This document shows positions 1-8,407 of a stretch of 64,000 nt of DNA, in pieces; the stretch's first letter is position 1, and every line of letters begins with the position of its first letter. Made by a program: the position numbers and the translations under genes. The notes below the pieces were generated by a model that saw only the letters and a program-made list of their open reading frames with translations, did not search any database and had not been told where the DNA came from. The DNA comes from Marinobacter daqiaonensis. Lineage in GTDB: Bacteria > Pseudomonadota > Gammaproteobacteria > Pseudomonadales > Oleiphilaceae. The stretch lies in the NCBI RefSeq assembly GCF_900115285.1, contig NZ_FOYW01000002.1, positions 372,001 through 436,000 of the forward strand. The letters are read 5' to 3'.

Positions 1-1
1 A

Positions 2-208
2 ACTGTCAGCATTACCATCCAGTGTCTTAAATGTGGTGAAACATTTCCCGCACCCATTCTGGTGAGCCCCAAAAGCAAAGTGGATTCCTCTGCGCTGGCT
101 AAAAATATGGTCCAGTGCAAGCATTGCGGCGAGATGACTCGTTGCGATAAAGAGAATGTCGTTGCGAGATTCGAAGACGGCACGTCCATTGGCAACGATG
201 AGATCTAG
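2..208 (+). CDS. zinc-ribbon protein, C-terminal part (5' end outside window)
   Basis: An open frame enters from the window edge and ends at a TAG at 206-208, leaving 68 residues. Two CxxC knuckles are visible (QCLKCGE near the start and QCKHCGE about 32 residues later), the spacing of a small zinc ribbon. The C-terminus is short and acidic (NDEI). I do not recognise the family and the true start is not in the window. No terminator is evident before the next gene. Confidence 0.6.
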   Translation, partial: TVSITIQCLKCGETFPAPILVSPKSKVDSSALAKNMVQCKHCGEMTRCDKENVVARFEDGTSIGNDEI

Positions 209-360
209 GCGGATCTGTCGATCCTCAGAACTGGTCGCAAACGGAGCCTGATGTCCGGACCCGCGCGGGGAGCTACGTAGTTTCCAGAGGTCGCCTGTTT
301 TCCCGTTGACTGTCCCGAAGGCTCCCCACAAACTGGATCAGCTACCGTAGAGACCGAGCC

Positions 361-744
361 ATGATCCAGACCCTGCGTCGCCTGATTGGTTATAAATCCA
401 TACCCCAATGGGTGACGGTGTTCCTTTCGGTGGCCTTTGCCGGAGTGTTGGTCACCACAAGCTTTGCCTCCGCAGTTGTGTCACCCGGCACTGGCTTTGT
501 GGCGAATTCGGATTCTCGGTCCGGCGTCAGTCACTACGAGTCCTTCCGCAGCATAATACCGAACGAAGCAAGGGGCCCCCGCAGCGCTGACGACCCTGAT
601 CCCGACATCGACAATGGTGTCGCTCATTCCCGGTCTTATGCCGCTTGCAGTCTGTCCCTCGTCACTGCCACAAATCGCCCGGTGCGGGCAGTGGTGCATT
701 CAGCCTATCTGCGACCCGCCCTGCGGGCACCACCCCTGGTGTAA
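361..744 (+). CDS. small exported protein of unknown function upstream of secDF
   Basis: This 127-residue frame begins with a convincing secretion signal: a basic start (RRLIGYK), a hydrophobic run from about residue 20 to 34 and an AxA-like end (SFASA). The mature part is short, with little recognisable pattern and an arginine/proline-rich tail. The ribosome-binding site is weak (GAGACC region). It lies 75 bases upstream of secDF on the same strand, so co-transcription is possible. The tail could be non-coding read-through, so this is a moderate call made mainly on the signal sequence. No family is recognised. Confidence 0.5.
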   Translation: MIQTLRRLIGYKSIPQWVTVFLSVAFAGVLVTTSFASAVVSPGTGFVANSDSRSGVSHYESFRSIIPNEARGPRSADDPDPDIDNGVAHSRSYAACSLSLVTATNRPVRAVVHSAYLRPALRAPPLV

Positions 745-819
745 CCCAGCCGACTCGCCGTCCTCCTTACCAGGGAGGATGGTGGCAACTGCTCGTTTCT
801 GATTCGTCGAGGGTTACCC

Positions 820-3345
820 ATGAAATCACTACGCACCCGGGCCATGGTCTATGGCCTGATCATCCTGCTCGGCCTGCTGAGCGCGTTACCGAATCTTCTG
901 CCGGCGACGATAGCCGACAGACTGCCGCCCTGGTATATGGACACGACGCTGTCGCTCGGCCTTGATCTCCAGGGAGGCTCCCACATTTTGCTTGAAGCGG
1001 ACACCCGGGAATTGATCCGAAACGAACACAAGGCAATGGCTGAAACACTGACCCGTAGCCTGCGCGATGCCGGGATTCACTATTCCCGCCCTCTGCTCAC
1101 AGAGGAGGAGGTGCAGGTGCCTGTACGGAAGCCGGCGGAATTGGTGGAAGCCGCTGAGATTGCCCGTGAACTGGCCAGGGAAACCCCGGACGGAGTTCCT
1201 CACTTCGAGGTCAGTAAGGTCGGTGGCGAGCTCGTGCTGACCCTAACGGACACGAGACGGGACGCTCTGATCAGCGATGCCGTGGAGCGCAGTCTTGAGG
1301 TGGTCCGTCGCCGCCTGGATGAGACCGGTCTGGTTGACCCCGGCATTACCCGCCAGGGCCGTGATGGCATTCTGGTCCAGATGCCAGGCGTGGCCGATCC
1401 CCGGGAAATCCGCGAACTCCTCGGTACCACCGCGAAAATGACGTTCCACTGGGCCGCCCGTAGCAGCGCGGACGCCATGGAGGCGACCATATTCCTACCC
1501 GATGCCCACTCGGGGGAAGAGTTCAGGCTTGAGCGTCGGGTCGCTATGGAGGGTAAGCATATCCGGGACGCCCGGATGGGATTTAACCCAGACTCGGGCG
1601 AGCCCGTGGTCAATTTCAAACTGGATAAGGACGGCGCGGCCCTGTTTGGCGCCATGACCCGGGAGAATATCGGTCGCCCACTGGCCGTTGTTCTGGATGA
1701 CAGGGTGATTACCGCACCGGTGATTCGCAGTGTGATCGCTGGCGGCAATGGCGAGATCAGCGGCTCATTCACCACGACCGAGGCCGGCAACCTGGCATTA
1801 CTCTTAAGGGCTGGCGCACTTCCGGCGCCACTGCATGTGATGGAAGAGCGCACTGTCGGCCCGGATCTTGGCAGTGATGCCATCGCCATGGGACTTACCA
1901 CCGGTCTGGTGGGTGCTGTCATGGTGATCGCATTCATGCTGGCCATCTATGGCCGCTGGGGCCTGATCGCCTGCCTCGGCCTGGGAGTGAATGTGGGTCT
2001 GCTTTTCGGCATCCTCAGCATCCTTGGAGCAACCCTGACACTGCCGGGCATTGCCGGCATTATCCTCACCATTGGCATGGCCGTGGACGCCAACATCCTG
2101 ATCAATGAACGTATCCGGGAAGAGTGCCGTCGTGGCAAACCCGCCTGGATGGCATTGCGGGAGGGTTTCGGTAAGGCCTATACCACCATCCTTGATTCCA
2201 ACGTGACCACGCTGATCGCCGTCAGCCTGCTGTTCCTGTTCGGCAGTGGGCCGGTGCGAGGCTTTGCCGTCACCATCGGTGTCGGCCTGATTACATCCAT
2301 GTTTACAGCCATTGCGGTGACCCGTCTGATCATGGAATGGCAGATTCGCGGTCGGGAACGGGAACCACTTGTTATCGGCGGCCTTGCTTTCCTGGACAGA
2401 ATTGGCGGAGGTCGCCTTGATTTCCTGAGGGGCCGGTTTGTCGGCCTGGCCGCCTCGGCCATTCTTTCCCTGGCGGCGATCCTGTTGTTTATCCAGCCCG
2501 GCCTGAAATACGGCGTTGATTTCACGGGTGGCACCCTGGTGGAGGTTCAGGCGGACAAGCTGACGGTCGAGGCGCTCAGAGCAACGCTCCACGAACATGA
2601 CATGGGGGACGCCTCCATCCAGGAATCCGGTGACACCGGCCGCTTCCTGGTGCGTCTGCCGGCGGAAGCCGGCGAGCCGGGCGCGACCGCGGCCCAGGTG
2701 GATGCCCTGAAGTCCGCCGTGAACAGTGCCCAGGCTGATGCCCGTTTCCCCCAGGTGGACATGGTGGGTCCCAAGGTGAGCGGCGGCTTTGCCGATGCCA
2801 CCATCCTGGCCATTCTTCTGGCGGGTCTGGGCATGCTGGCCTATCTCTGGTTGCGCTTTGAGTCTCACTTCGCTCTGGCGGCGACGCTAACCATCGCCCT
2901 GGACCTGACCAAGACCATCGGTTTCTTCGCCCTGACCGGAGTGGAGTTCAACCTGACGGCGGTAGCGGCCCTTCTGGCCCTCATCGGCTACTCGATGAAT
3001 GACAAGGTGGTCGTATTTGACCGGATTCGGGAAAACCTGCGCCTGACCCCAGACAAGCCCATTCTCCAGGTGATGAATGAGAGCATTTCATCGACACTGA
3101 CCCGTACCGTGTTTACCTCCGTCACCACTTTTCTTGCGCTGCTCCCCATGGGTATAGCCGGCGGCGCCGCAGTCGCGAGTTTTGCCCTGCCCATGCTGTT
3201 TGGCATCGTCGTCGGCACCAGTTCGTCGGTATTCATCGCGGCGCCGATTCTGCACTGGCTGGGTCATCGACGGACACAGAAAGGGCTGCCCCAGCTGCGT
3301 CCAACGGCTGAAGAGATGCGAAAGGAGCTGGAGATGATGCCCTGA
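820..3345 (+). CDS. secDF: fused protein-export translocase subunit SecDF
   Basis: At 841 residues this protein joins SecD and SecF, the inner-membrane RND-type subunits that use the proton motive force to help pull exported proteins through SecYEG. The SecD half shows the LGLDLQGG signature near residue 46, a periplasmic P1 region, and the membrane segment with GMAVDANILINERIREE near residue 420. The SecF half begins near residue 525 with GVDFTGGT and carries GYSMNDKVVVFDRIREN near residue 730. Twelve membrane spans are expected, six per half. A GAGGG site sits before the ATG. Gammaproteobacteria usually carry separate secD and secF beside yajC and tgt; none of those are here, so this may be an additional, fused copy. 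A strong terminator follows. Confidence 0.93.
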   Translation: MKSLRTRAMVYGLIILLGLLSALPNLLPATIADRLPPWYMDTTLSLGLDLQGGSHILLEADTRELIRNEHKAMAETLTRSLRDAGIHYSRPLLTEEEVQVPVRKPAELVEAAEIARELARETPDGVPHFEVSKVGGELVLTLTDTRRDALISDAVERSLEVVRRRLDETGLVDPGITRQGRDGILVQMPGVADPREIRELLGTTAKMTFHWAARSSADAMEATIFLPDAHSGEEFRLERRVAMEGKHIRDARMGFNPDSGEPVVNFKLDKDGAALFGAMTRENIGRPLAVVLDDRVITAPVIRSVIAGGNGEISGSFTTTEAGNLALLLRAGALPAPLHVMEERTVGPDLGSDAIAMGLTTGLVGAVMVIAFMLAIYGRWGLIACLGLGVNVGLLFGILSILGATLTLPGIAGIILTIGMAVDANILINERIREECRRGKPAWMALREGFGKAYTTILDSNVTTLIAVSLLFLFGSGPVRGFAVTIGVGLITSMFTAIAVTRLIMEWQIRGREREPLVIGGLAFLDRIGGGRLDFLRGRFVGLAASAILSLAAILLFIQPGLKYGVDFTGGTLVEVQADKLTVEALRATLHEHDMGDASIQESGDTGRFLVRLPAEAGEPGATAAQVDALKSAVNSAQADARFPQVDMVGPKVSGGFADATILAILLAGLGMLAYLWLRFESHFALAATLTIALDLTKTIGFFALTGVEFNLTAVAALLALIGYSMNDKVVVFDRIRENLRLTPDKPILQVMNESISSTLTRTVFTSVTTFLALLPMGIAGGAAVASFALPMLFGIVVGTSSSVFIAAPILHWLGHRRTQKGLPQLRPTAEEMRKELEMMP

Positions 3346-3359
3346 GGGAATTGCCCAAA

Positions 3360-3401
3360 AACAACAAGGCCCGGGGTCTTTCGACGCCGGGCCTTGTTGT
3401 T
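3360..3401. terminator. bidirectional intrinsic terminator between secDF and tRNA-Pro
   Basis: The two 15-base arms at 3360-3374 and 3387-3401 are exact reverse complements (AACAACAAGGCCCGG and its complement) around a 12-base loop. The outer arm is A-rich on one side and T-rich on the other, so it can stop transcription from secDF and from the opposite-strand tRNA. Confidence 0.85.
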
Positions 3402-3409
3402 GATCCAAT

Positions 3410-3486
3410 TGGTCGGGACGGCAGGATTTGAACCTGCGACCCTCTGCACCCCATGCAGATGCGCTACCAGGCTGCGCTACGCCCCG
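3410..3486 (-). tRNA. tRNA-Pro (anticodon GGG)
   Basis: Read on the minus strand, the 77 bases fold into a complete cloverleaf. The acceptor CGGGGCG pairs with CGTCCCG (one G-U pair). The anticodon stem TCTGC/GCAGA encloses loop ATGGGGT, giving anticodon GGG. The T-arm contains GGTTCAAATCC and the CCA end is encoded. Confidence 0.95.
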
Positions 3487-3841
3487 ATTCGCTTCCGATG
3501 TGCCTTTACCAGAAGCTGGGCTTCCGGGCACTCGGTGCCAGGTTGGTTTCCCTCACTGGCTTAGCGGGAGCGAAGTCTACACGAGCCGTCGGTAAAAATA
3601 AACACTCTTTGTGAGGATTGTTTGCTTCTCGGAAGTGGCGGATTCCGAACCGCTTTTTTCAGGTGGCAGTGGCCTTTCCCCGGATTTTCAGAGCGACCGT
3701 CCGAGGGCTGGGCGTGGGGGGCAGGAGGCTGTCAGCGGCTCATCAGATCAACGGGCTGCCCAGATCGGGCGTTGGTCCTGTAACATGTTGTGCCCTACCG
3801 TTTCTAAGTTCCTGGTAAAAGCCCGTTCAGGAGGAAGTACT
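3487..3841. other. gene-free stretch upstream of the glutamate-synthase-domain gene
   Basis: These 355 bases hold the presumed promoters of tRNA-Pro (minus) and of the following gene (plus). An open frame in phase with the downstream gene extends back to 3611, but its composition and the lack of a ribosome-binding site argue it is leader. I see no clear operator, riboswitch or repeat. Confidence 0.4.
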
Positions 3842-5491
3842 GTGAAGATCTCGCGATGGTCCCTGCCACTTCGTTACAGCGCCTACGGAGTCAGTATTGT
3901 CGGGTTGGTGGCCGCGCTTCCACTGGCCATTCTGTGGCCGCCGGTCTGGGTTCTTGTGGTGCTCTTCGGCGCCCTGACGGTTCTGGGCACCTGGGACCTG
4001 GTGCAGCGGAAACGCACGGTCAGCCGGATTTACCCCATTCTTGCCCACTTCCGTTATTTTCTGGAGTCCATCGGTCCGGAGATCCGCCAGTACTTCATCC
4101 AGTCGGACCTTGAGGCGCTCCCTTTTTCCAGGGAACAGCGATCGGTGGTGTATCAGCGGGCCAAGGATGTTCTGGACAAGCGTCCCTTCGGTTCGCTGCT
4201 GGACATGTCCTCGGAGGGGTACGAGTGGATGTACCATTCCATTCGACCGGTGGACATCGAAGACAGTGATTTCCGGATAACCATCGGTGCCTCCCGTGCA
4301 AAGCCCTACAGTGCCAGCGTCTTCAATATCTCGGCCATGAGTTTCGGGTCATTGTCCGCCAATGCCATCCTGTCGCTGAATACCGGAGCCCGAATGGGGG
4401 GCTTCTACCATGACACCGGGGAGGGCTCGATATCCCGCTATCACCGCGAGCCCGGGGGGGACCTGGTGTGGGAGATTGGCTCCGGCTATTTCGGTTGCCG
4501 CAATGATGATGGCACCTTCAACGAGAAAAGGTTTGCAGCCAACGCCACCATCGATCAGGTCAAAATGATCGAGCTGAAGCTCTCCCAGGGCGCCAAGCCG
4601 GGCCATGGCGGCATCCTCCCGGCCGCCAAGGTAACCCCGGAGATTGCCGAGGCCCGTGGCGTCCGGGTCGGCGAGGACGTTGTATCTCCCGCCAGCCACT
4701 CCGCCTTCAGCACGCCCATTGAACTGCTGGAATTCATTGATCACCTGCGGGAGCTTTCCGGTGGTAAGCCGGTGGGCATCAAGCTGGCCATCGGCCACCC
4801 CTGGGAATGGTTTGCCATCGTCAAGGCGATGGTGAAGACGGGGCGCCACCCTGATTTCGTTGTGGTGGATGGCGGAGAGGGAGGTACGGGTGCCGCGCCT
4901 CTGGAGTTCATCAATCGCCTGGGCATGCCGCTGAATGAGGCTCTGCTGCTGGTGCACAATTCCCTGGTAGGTGTGAACCTGCGGGAAAAAATCGCCATCG
5001 GCGCCGCCGGAAAACTCACCTCCGCCTTCACCATGGCCCAGACCCTGGCCCTGGGTGCCGACTGGTGTAACGCGGCTCGTGGATACATGTTCGCTCTGGG
5101 CTGTATCCAGTCCATGAGTTGCCATACCGGTCGCTGTCCCAGCGGTGTTGCCACCCAGGACCCGCTACGCTCGAAAAAGCTGGACGTGGCCGACAAGAGT
5201 CAACGGGTAGCCAACTTCCACCGCAACACCCTCAAGGCCCTGGCAAACCTGCTGGGGGCGGCAGGTCTCCGCCACCCCTCGGAGCTGGGGCCGGAACATG
5301 TTATCCGGCGTGTCAGCCGGACTACGGTGCATTCTTACAGAGATCTCTATCATTTCCTGGAACCCGGGTCCCTGCTTTCCGGCGAGCCCGTGGAGCACTC
5401 GGTCTTCGACAAGTTCTGGCCTGAGGCCAGAACCGACTCCTTCGATCCGCCGGAGTTTCTGGTTAGGCTCAGGCAGACAAAGATCTATTGA
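3842..5491 (+). CDS. FMN-binding glutamate synthase domain protein, membrane-anchored
   Basis: The protein (549 residues from the chosen start) is the FMN-dependent synthase domain of the large glutamate synthase subunit as a stand-alone protein, without the glutaminase domain. The GTG at 3842 was preferred because an AGGAGG sits directly upstream; the frame stays open 77 codons further back without one. Two hydrophobic segments occupy residues about 12-50, so it is probably anchored in the inner membrane. The barrel carries KPGHGG near residue 245, VVDGGEGGTGAAP near residue 340, and the cysteine cluster CIQSMSCHTGRCPSG near residue 420, typical of the Fe-S site. Stand-alone members occur widely in proteobacteria with uncertain substrate; ammonia-dependent glutamate synthesis is not shown. 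Confidence 0.85.
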   Translation: MKISRWSLPLRYSAYGVSIVGLVAALPLAILWPPVWVLVVLFGALTVLGTWDLVQRKRTVSRIYPILAHFRYFLESIGPEIRQYFIQSDLEALPFSREQRSVVYQRAKDVLDKRPFGSLLDMSSEGYEWMYHSIRPVDIEDSDFRITIGASRAKPYSASVFNISAMSFGSLSANAILSLNTGARMGGFYHDTGEGSISRYHREPGGDLVWEIGSGYFGCRNDDGTFNEKRFAANATIDQVKMIELKLSQGAKPGHGGILPAAKVTPEIAEARGVRVGEDVVSPASHSAFSTPIELLEFIDHLRELSGGKPVGIKLAIGHPWEWFAIVKAMVKTGRHPDFVVVDGGEGGTGAAPLEFINRLGMPLNEALLLVHNSLVGVNLREKIAIGAAGKLTSAFTMAQTLALGADWCNAARGYMFALGCIQSMSCHTGRCPSGVATQDPLRSKKLDVADKSQRVANFHRNTLKALANLLGAAGLRHPSELGPEHVIRRVSRTTVHSYRDLYHFLEPGSLLSGEPVEHSVFDKFWPEARTDSFDPPEFLVRLRQTKIY

Positions 5492-5662
5492 ACAGGAATC
5501 AAATAACGGGAGTTCCAGGGGGCGGACTGCTGCCTGAATGAGCGGGTTTATGGCCGGAAGCTGCTTGATCCTGGCCAGAATGGGCTATGCTTAAGGTTTG
5601 ATGACCGAGCTGTAATCTGATTTGGGCTCGGACGGGTATGTATGGCTGAGTTTTTGCTAACG

Positions 5663-5684
5663 TTTTGATTCTTAGTGATCAAAA
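5663..5684. promoter_or_regulatory. inverted repeat upstream of the BCCT transporter, possible operator
   Basis: TTTTGAT and ATCAAAA arms of seven bases face each other across eight bases, about 100 bases before the transporter start. The shape fits a dimeric repressor site, but no matching regulator is in the window and AT-rich palindromes arise by chance. Confidence 0.25.
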
Positions 5685-5780
5685 CAATAGACTTACCGCG
5701 CTGTCATCTTGCATCGGCAGTCCGGGCGACCGGATCTGCGATCAAATGCCTTAAACCATAATCACTCGGGAGACTCCACA

Positions 5781-7370
5781 GTGGGCGAGGTTGTCAAAGA
5801 CGAGTACCAGACCGACTACGTGGCGGGCCAGGATAACGTTAATCCGCTAGGGCTCGACCTACACGCACCCGTGTCCCTCATTACCGCTATTGTTGTGGTT
5901 CTGTTCGTGGTGGGAACACTGATGTTCCCGGCGGGGGCAAAAGAACTGCTGGACGGCGCCAAATGGGCCATTATTGCCAAGTTTGACTGGTTTTTTCTGC
6001 TCAGTGCGAACATTTTCGTACTGTTTTCCCTGGCGCTGATTTTTCTGCCGGTCGGCAAGATCCGGCTGGGTGGACAGGACGCGACACCTGAATTCTCACG
6101 GGCGTCCTGGTTTTCGATGCTTTTCGCCGCCGGCATGGGCATCGGTCTGATGTTCTGGGCAGTGGCCGAGCCGGTTGCCTACTACACAGGATGGTATGAG
6201 ACTCCTCTGGGCGCAGAGGCCTTCAGCGAGGAGGGCGCCAGGATGGCCATGGGGGCCACGATGTACCACTGGGGCCTGCATCCCTGGGCGATCTACGCCG
6301 TCGTTGCTCTCTCCCTGGCATTTTTCGCCTATAACAAGGGACTGCCCCTGACCATCCGGTCCGCCTTCTTCCCCCTGCTCAAGGACCGGGTCTGGGGCTG
6401 GCCCGGCCACATCATTGATATCCTGGCAGCGGTGGCGACCATCTTTGGTCTGGCCACCTCCCTGGGCTTTGGTGCCCAGCAGGCCGCCTCAGGCCTGGAC
6501 TTCCTGTTTGGCATTTCAGGCGGGCTCAATGTCCAGATGGCCATTATCACCGGCGTTACCTTCGCAGCTTTGATTTCGGTTGTGCGCGGGCTTGATGGCG
6601 GGGTCAAGATCCTCAGTAATATCAACATGGTCCTGGCTGCACTGCTGCTGTTTTTCATTATTTTTGCCGGTCCCACCATGGCGATCATCCAGAACCTCTG
6701 GGTGACCTCATCCACCTATGTTACAAAGATGATTCCCCTGAGCAATCCATTTGGCCGGGAAGATGAAGCCTGGTTCCATGGTTGGACCGTGTTCTACTGG
6801 GCGTGGTGGATTTCCTGGTCGCCGTTCGTCGGCATGTTCATCGCGCGGGTGTCCAAAGGGCGCACGGTGCGTGAATTTGTAACCGCTGTACTGCTGATTC
6901 CTACCGTAATCACGGTGGTCTGGATGAGCTCCTTTGGCGGCGCTGCCCTTGAGCAGATCCAGGCGGGCGTTGGTACTCTGGCCGCAAATGGCCTGACCGA
7001 TGTATCACTGGCCATGTTCGAAATGCTGCAGAACATCTCGTTCGTTGGCCTCACCTCTGCTGTTGGCGTGCTCCTGGTGCTGGTTTTCTTCGTGACCTCC
7101 TCTGACTCGGGATCACTGGTGGTGGATAGCATTACCGCCGGTGGTAAGACGGACTCACCAACGGCCCAGCGCGTGTTCTGGGTGGTTATGGAAGGCGCCA
7201 TCGCTGCGGCTTTGATCTTTGGCGGGGGCGATGATGCCCTCGGGGCCCTGCAGGCGACGGCCATCAGTGCGGGCCTGCCGTTCACGGCGATTCTTCTGGT
7301 GATGTGCTGGGGCCTGATGAAGGGCCTCAATCATGAGCGCCAGTTGCTGATTGCCGAGGGCAAGCTCTGA
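5781..7370 (+). CDS. BCCT-family betaine/choline/carnitine-type transporter
   Basis: This 529-residue, 12-span inner-membrane carrier belongs to the betaine-choline-carnitine transporter family, which imports quaternary-ammonium solutes with sodium or protons, usually for osmoprotection. The glycine motif GMGIGLMFW near residue 112 and the aromatic segment WAWWISWSPFVGMFIARVSKGRT near residue 340 (shown here in two parts: WAWWISW, then SPFVGMFIARVS) mark the substrate and coupling sites. GTG at 5781 is chosen because CGGGAGA precedes it and the hydrophobic core starts at the normal distance; upstream in-frame codons look like leader. The substrate cannot be read from sequence. It is a single-gene unit with its own terminator. 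Confidence 0.9.
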   Translation: MGEVVKDEYQTDYVAGQDNVNPLGLDLHAPVSLITAIVVVLFVVGTLMFPAGAKELLDGAKWAIIAKFDWFFLLSANIFVLFSLALIFLPVGKIRLGGQDATPEFSRASWFSMLFAAGMGIGLMFWAVAEPVAYYTGWYETPLGAEAFSEEGARMAMGATMYHWGLHPWAIYAVVALSLAFFAYNKGLPLTIRSAFFPLLKDRVWGWPGHIIDILAAVATIFGLATSLGFGAQQAASGLDFLFGISGGLNVQMAIITGVTFAALISVVRGLDGGVKILSNINMVLAALLLFFIIFAGPTMAIIQNLWVTSSTYVTKMIPLSNPFGREDEAWFHGWTVFYWAWWISWSPFVGMFIARVSKGRTVREFVTAVLLIPTVITVVWMSSFGGAALEQIQAGVGTLAANGLTDVSLAMFEMLQNISFVGLTSAVGVLLVLVFFVTSSDSGSLVVDSITAGGKTDSPTAQRVFWVVMEGAIAAALIFGGGDDALGALQATAISAGLPFTAILLVMCWGLMKGLNHERQLLIAEGKL

Positions 7371-7390
7371 TATCAGACATTGCCTGAAGT

Positions 7391-7427
7391 AAAAAAACCG
7401 GAGCCTGTGAGGGCTCCGGTTTTTTTA
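7391..7427. terminator. intrinsic terminator after the BCCT transporter
   Basis: ACCGGAGCC pairs with GGCTCCGGT around TGTGA; it is followed by seven T on the plus strand and preceded by seven A, so it can work for the transporter and for the convergent ATP-grasp gene. Confidence 0.9.
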
Positions 7428-7459
7428 TGGAGAGTCGGTCAGTGTCCGAACGGTAGGGA

Positions 7460-8407
7460 TTACTGTCCGAATGTCTTTTTGGCGTATACCACGCGTTTTT
7501 CAGGCAGCAGATGAGGGCGCTTAAGGCTTTCGATATTGCGTAGCCGGGGAACCAGCCCCTTGCCATTGGCCATCTGGATGGTGAGGCCAGGGCGGGCGTT
7601 CAGCTCCAGCAGCAACGGCCCCTCGGTCTCATCCAGCACGAGATCCACCCCGATGTAGCCAAGACCGGTGGCCTCATAGCAGCGCGCGGCCATCAGCAGC
7701 ATGGTGTCCCAGTCCTCGATCTTGATATCGCTGACCGGCAACCCGGTATCGGGGTGAAGCAGAATCGGCCGATTGAACTGGACGGCGTTGAGTGCCCAGC
7801 CGCTGCCAATGTCGAGGCCGACGCCCACCGCGCCCTGGTGCAGATTCGCCTTGCCGTCGGAAGCTTTGGTGGAGAGTCTCAGCATCGCCATGACGGGATA
7901 CCCCTGGAACACGATGATACGGATATCCGGCACGCCCTGGTAGGAATAGCGGGCCAGCAGAGCCGCGGGGCGCACCAGGTCCTCAACAAGGGCAACATCC
8001 GGTTTGCCGCCAAGGCTGTACAGGCCCGCAAGAATGTTGCTCAGATGATGCTCCAGATACGACAGGGGAAGGCGGGCACCGGAGGCCTTCACGTACTGGT
8101 CGCCGTCCCGGTGGAGGATGACGGTAATACCCTTGCCCCCGGAGCCCTTGGAGGGCTTGATGGCAAAGCCCTCAAGATCCACCGCCATGTCGCTGAAGTG
8201 GCCGATCTCATGCTGTTGCCGGACCACCTGGTGCAGTTTGGGGGTCTTGATATCGAAATCTTCGGCCAGCAGCTTGGTCTTGAGCTTGTCATCAACCAGT
8301 GGATAGGCACTGCGGTCATTATAGCGGGCGATATAGCCCACATTGCGCTTGTTCATGCCCAGAATGCCGGCCCTGCTGAGCCGTAAGGGCGATATCCAGG
8401 CGCTCAT
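7460..8407 (-). CDS. RimK-like ATP-grasp ligase (alpha-L-glutamate ligase-like)
   Basis: The 315-residue cytoplasmic enzyme is an ATP-grasp ligase of the RimK-related branch, which joins an amino acid to a carboxylate with ATP. The nucleotide loop is seen in GFAIKPSKGSGGKGIT near residue 81 and the metal-binding end in LLLELNARPG near residue 270. It is the last of three minus-strand genes, and its start overlaps the preceding stop by four bases (ATGA), so translation is probably coupled to the 7TM protein. In known conserved neighbourhoods the trio travels together. RimK modifies ribosomal protein S6, but a membrane-protein partner suggests a different, envelope-related substrate here; that is inference. 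Confidence 0.88.
   Translation of the reverse strand: MSAWISPLRLSRAGILGMNKRNVGYIARYNDRSAYPLVDDKLKTKLLAEDFDIKTPKLHQVVRQQHEIGHFSDMAVDLEGFAIKPSKGSGGKGITVILHRDGDQYVKASGARLPLSYLEHHLSNILAGLYSLGGKPDVALVEDLVRPAALLARYSYQGVPDIRIIVFQGYPVMAMLRLSTKASDGKANLHQGAVGVGLDIGSGWALNAVQFNRPILLHPDTGLPVSDIKIEDWDTMLLMAARCYEATGLGYIGVDLVLDETEGPLLLELNARPGLTIQMANGKGLVPRLRNIESLKRPHLLPEKRVVYAKKTFGQ

Noticed and set aside
1804..2868. Long antisense frame in secDF
   Set aside because: It is opposite a highly conserved gene, rich in His/Gln/Gly/Ala as expected for a shadow of GC-biased codons, and has no ribosome-binding site.
3611..3841. N-terminal extension of the glutamate-synthase-domain protein
   Set aside because: No ribosome-binding site at 3611, composition unlike coding sequence, and a perfect AGGAGG directly before GTG 3842.
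5492..5780. Riboswitch before the BCCT transporter
   Set aside because: Only a weak CCGAGC/GCTCGG hairpin and an AT palindrome are present; nothing matches a known aptamer.
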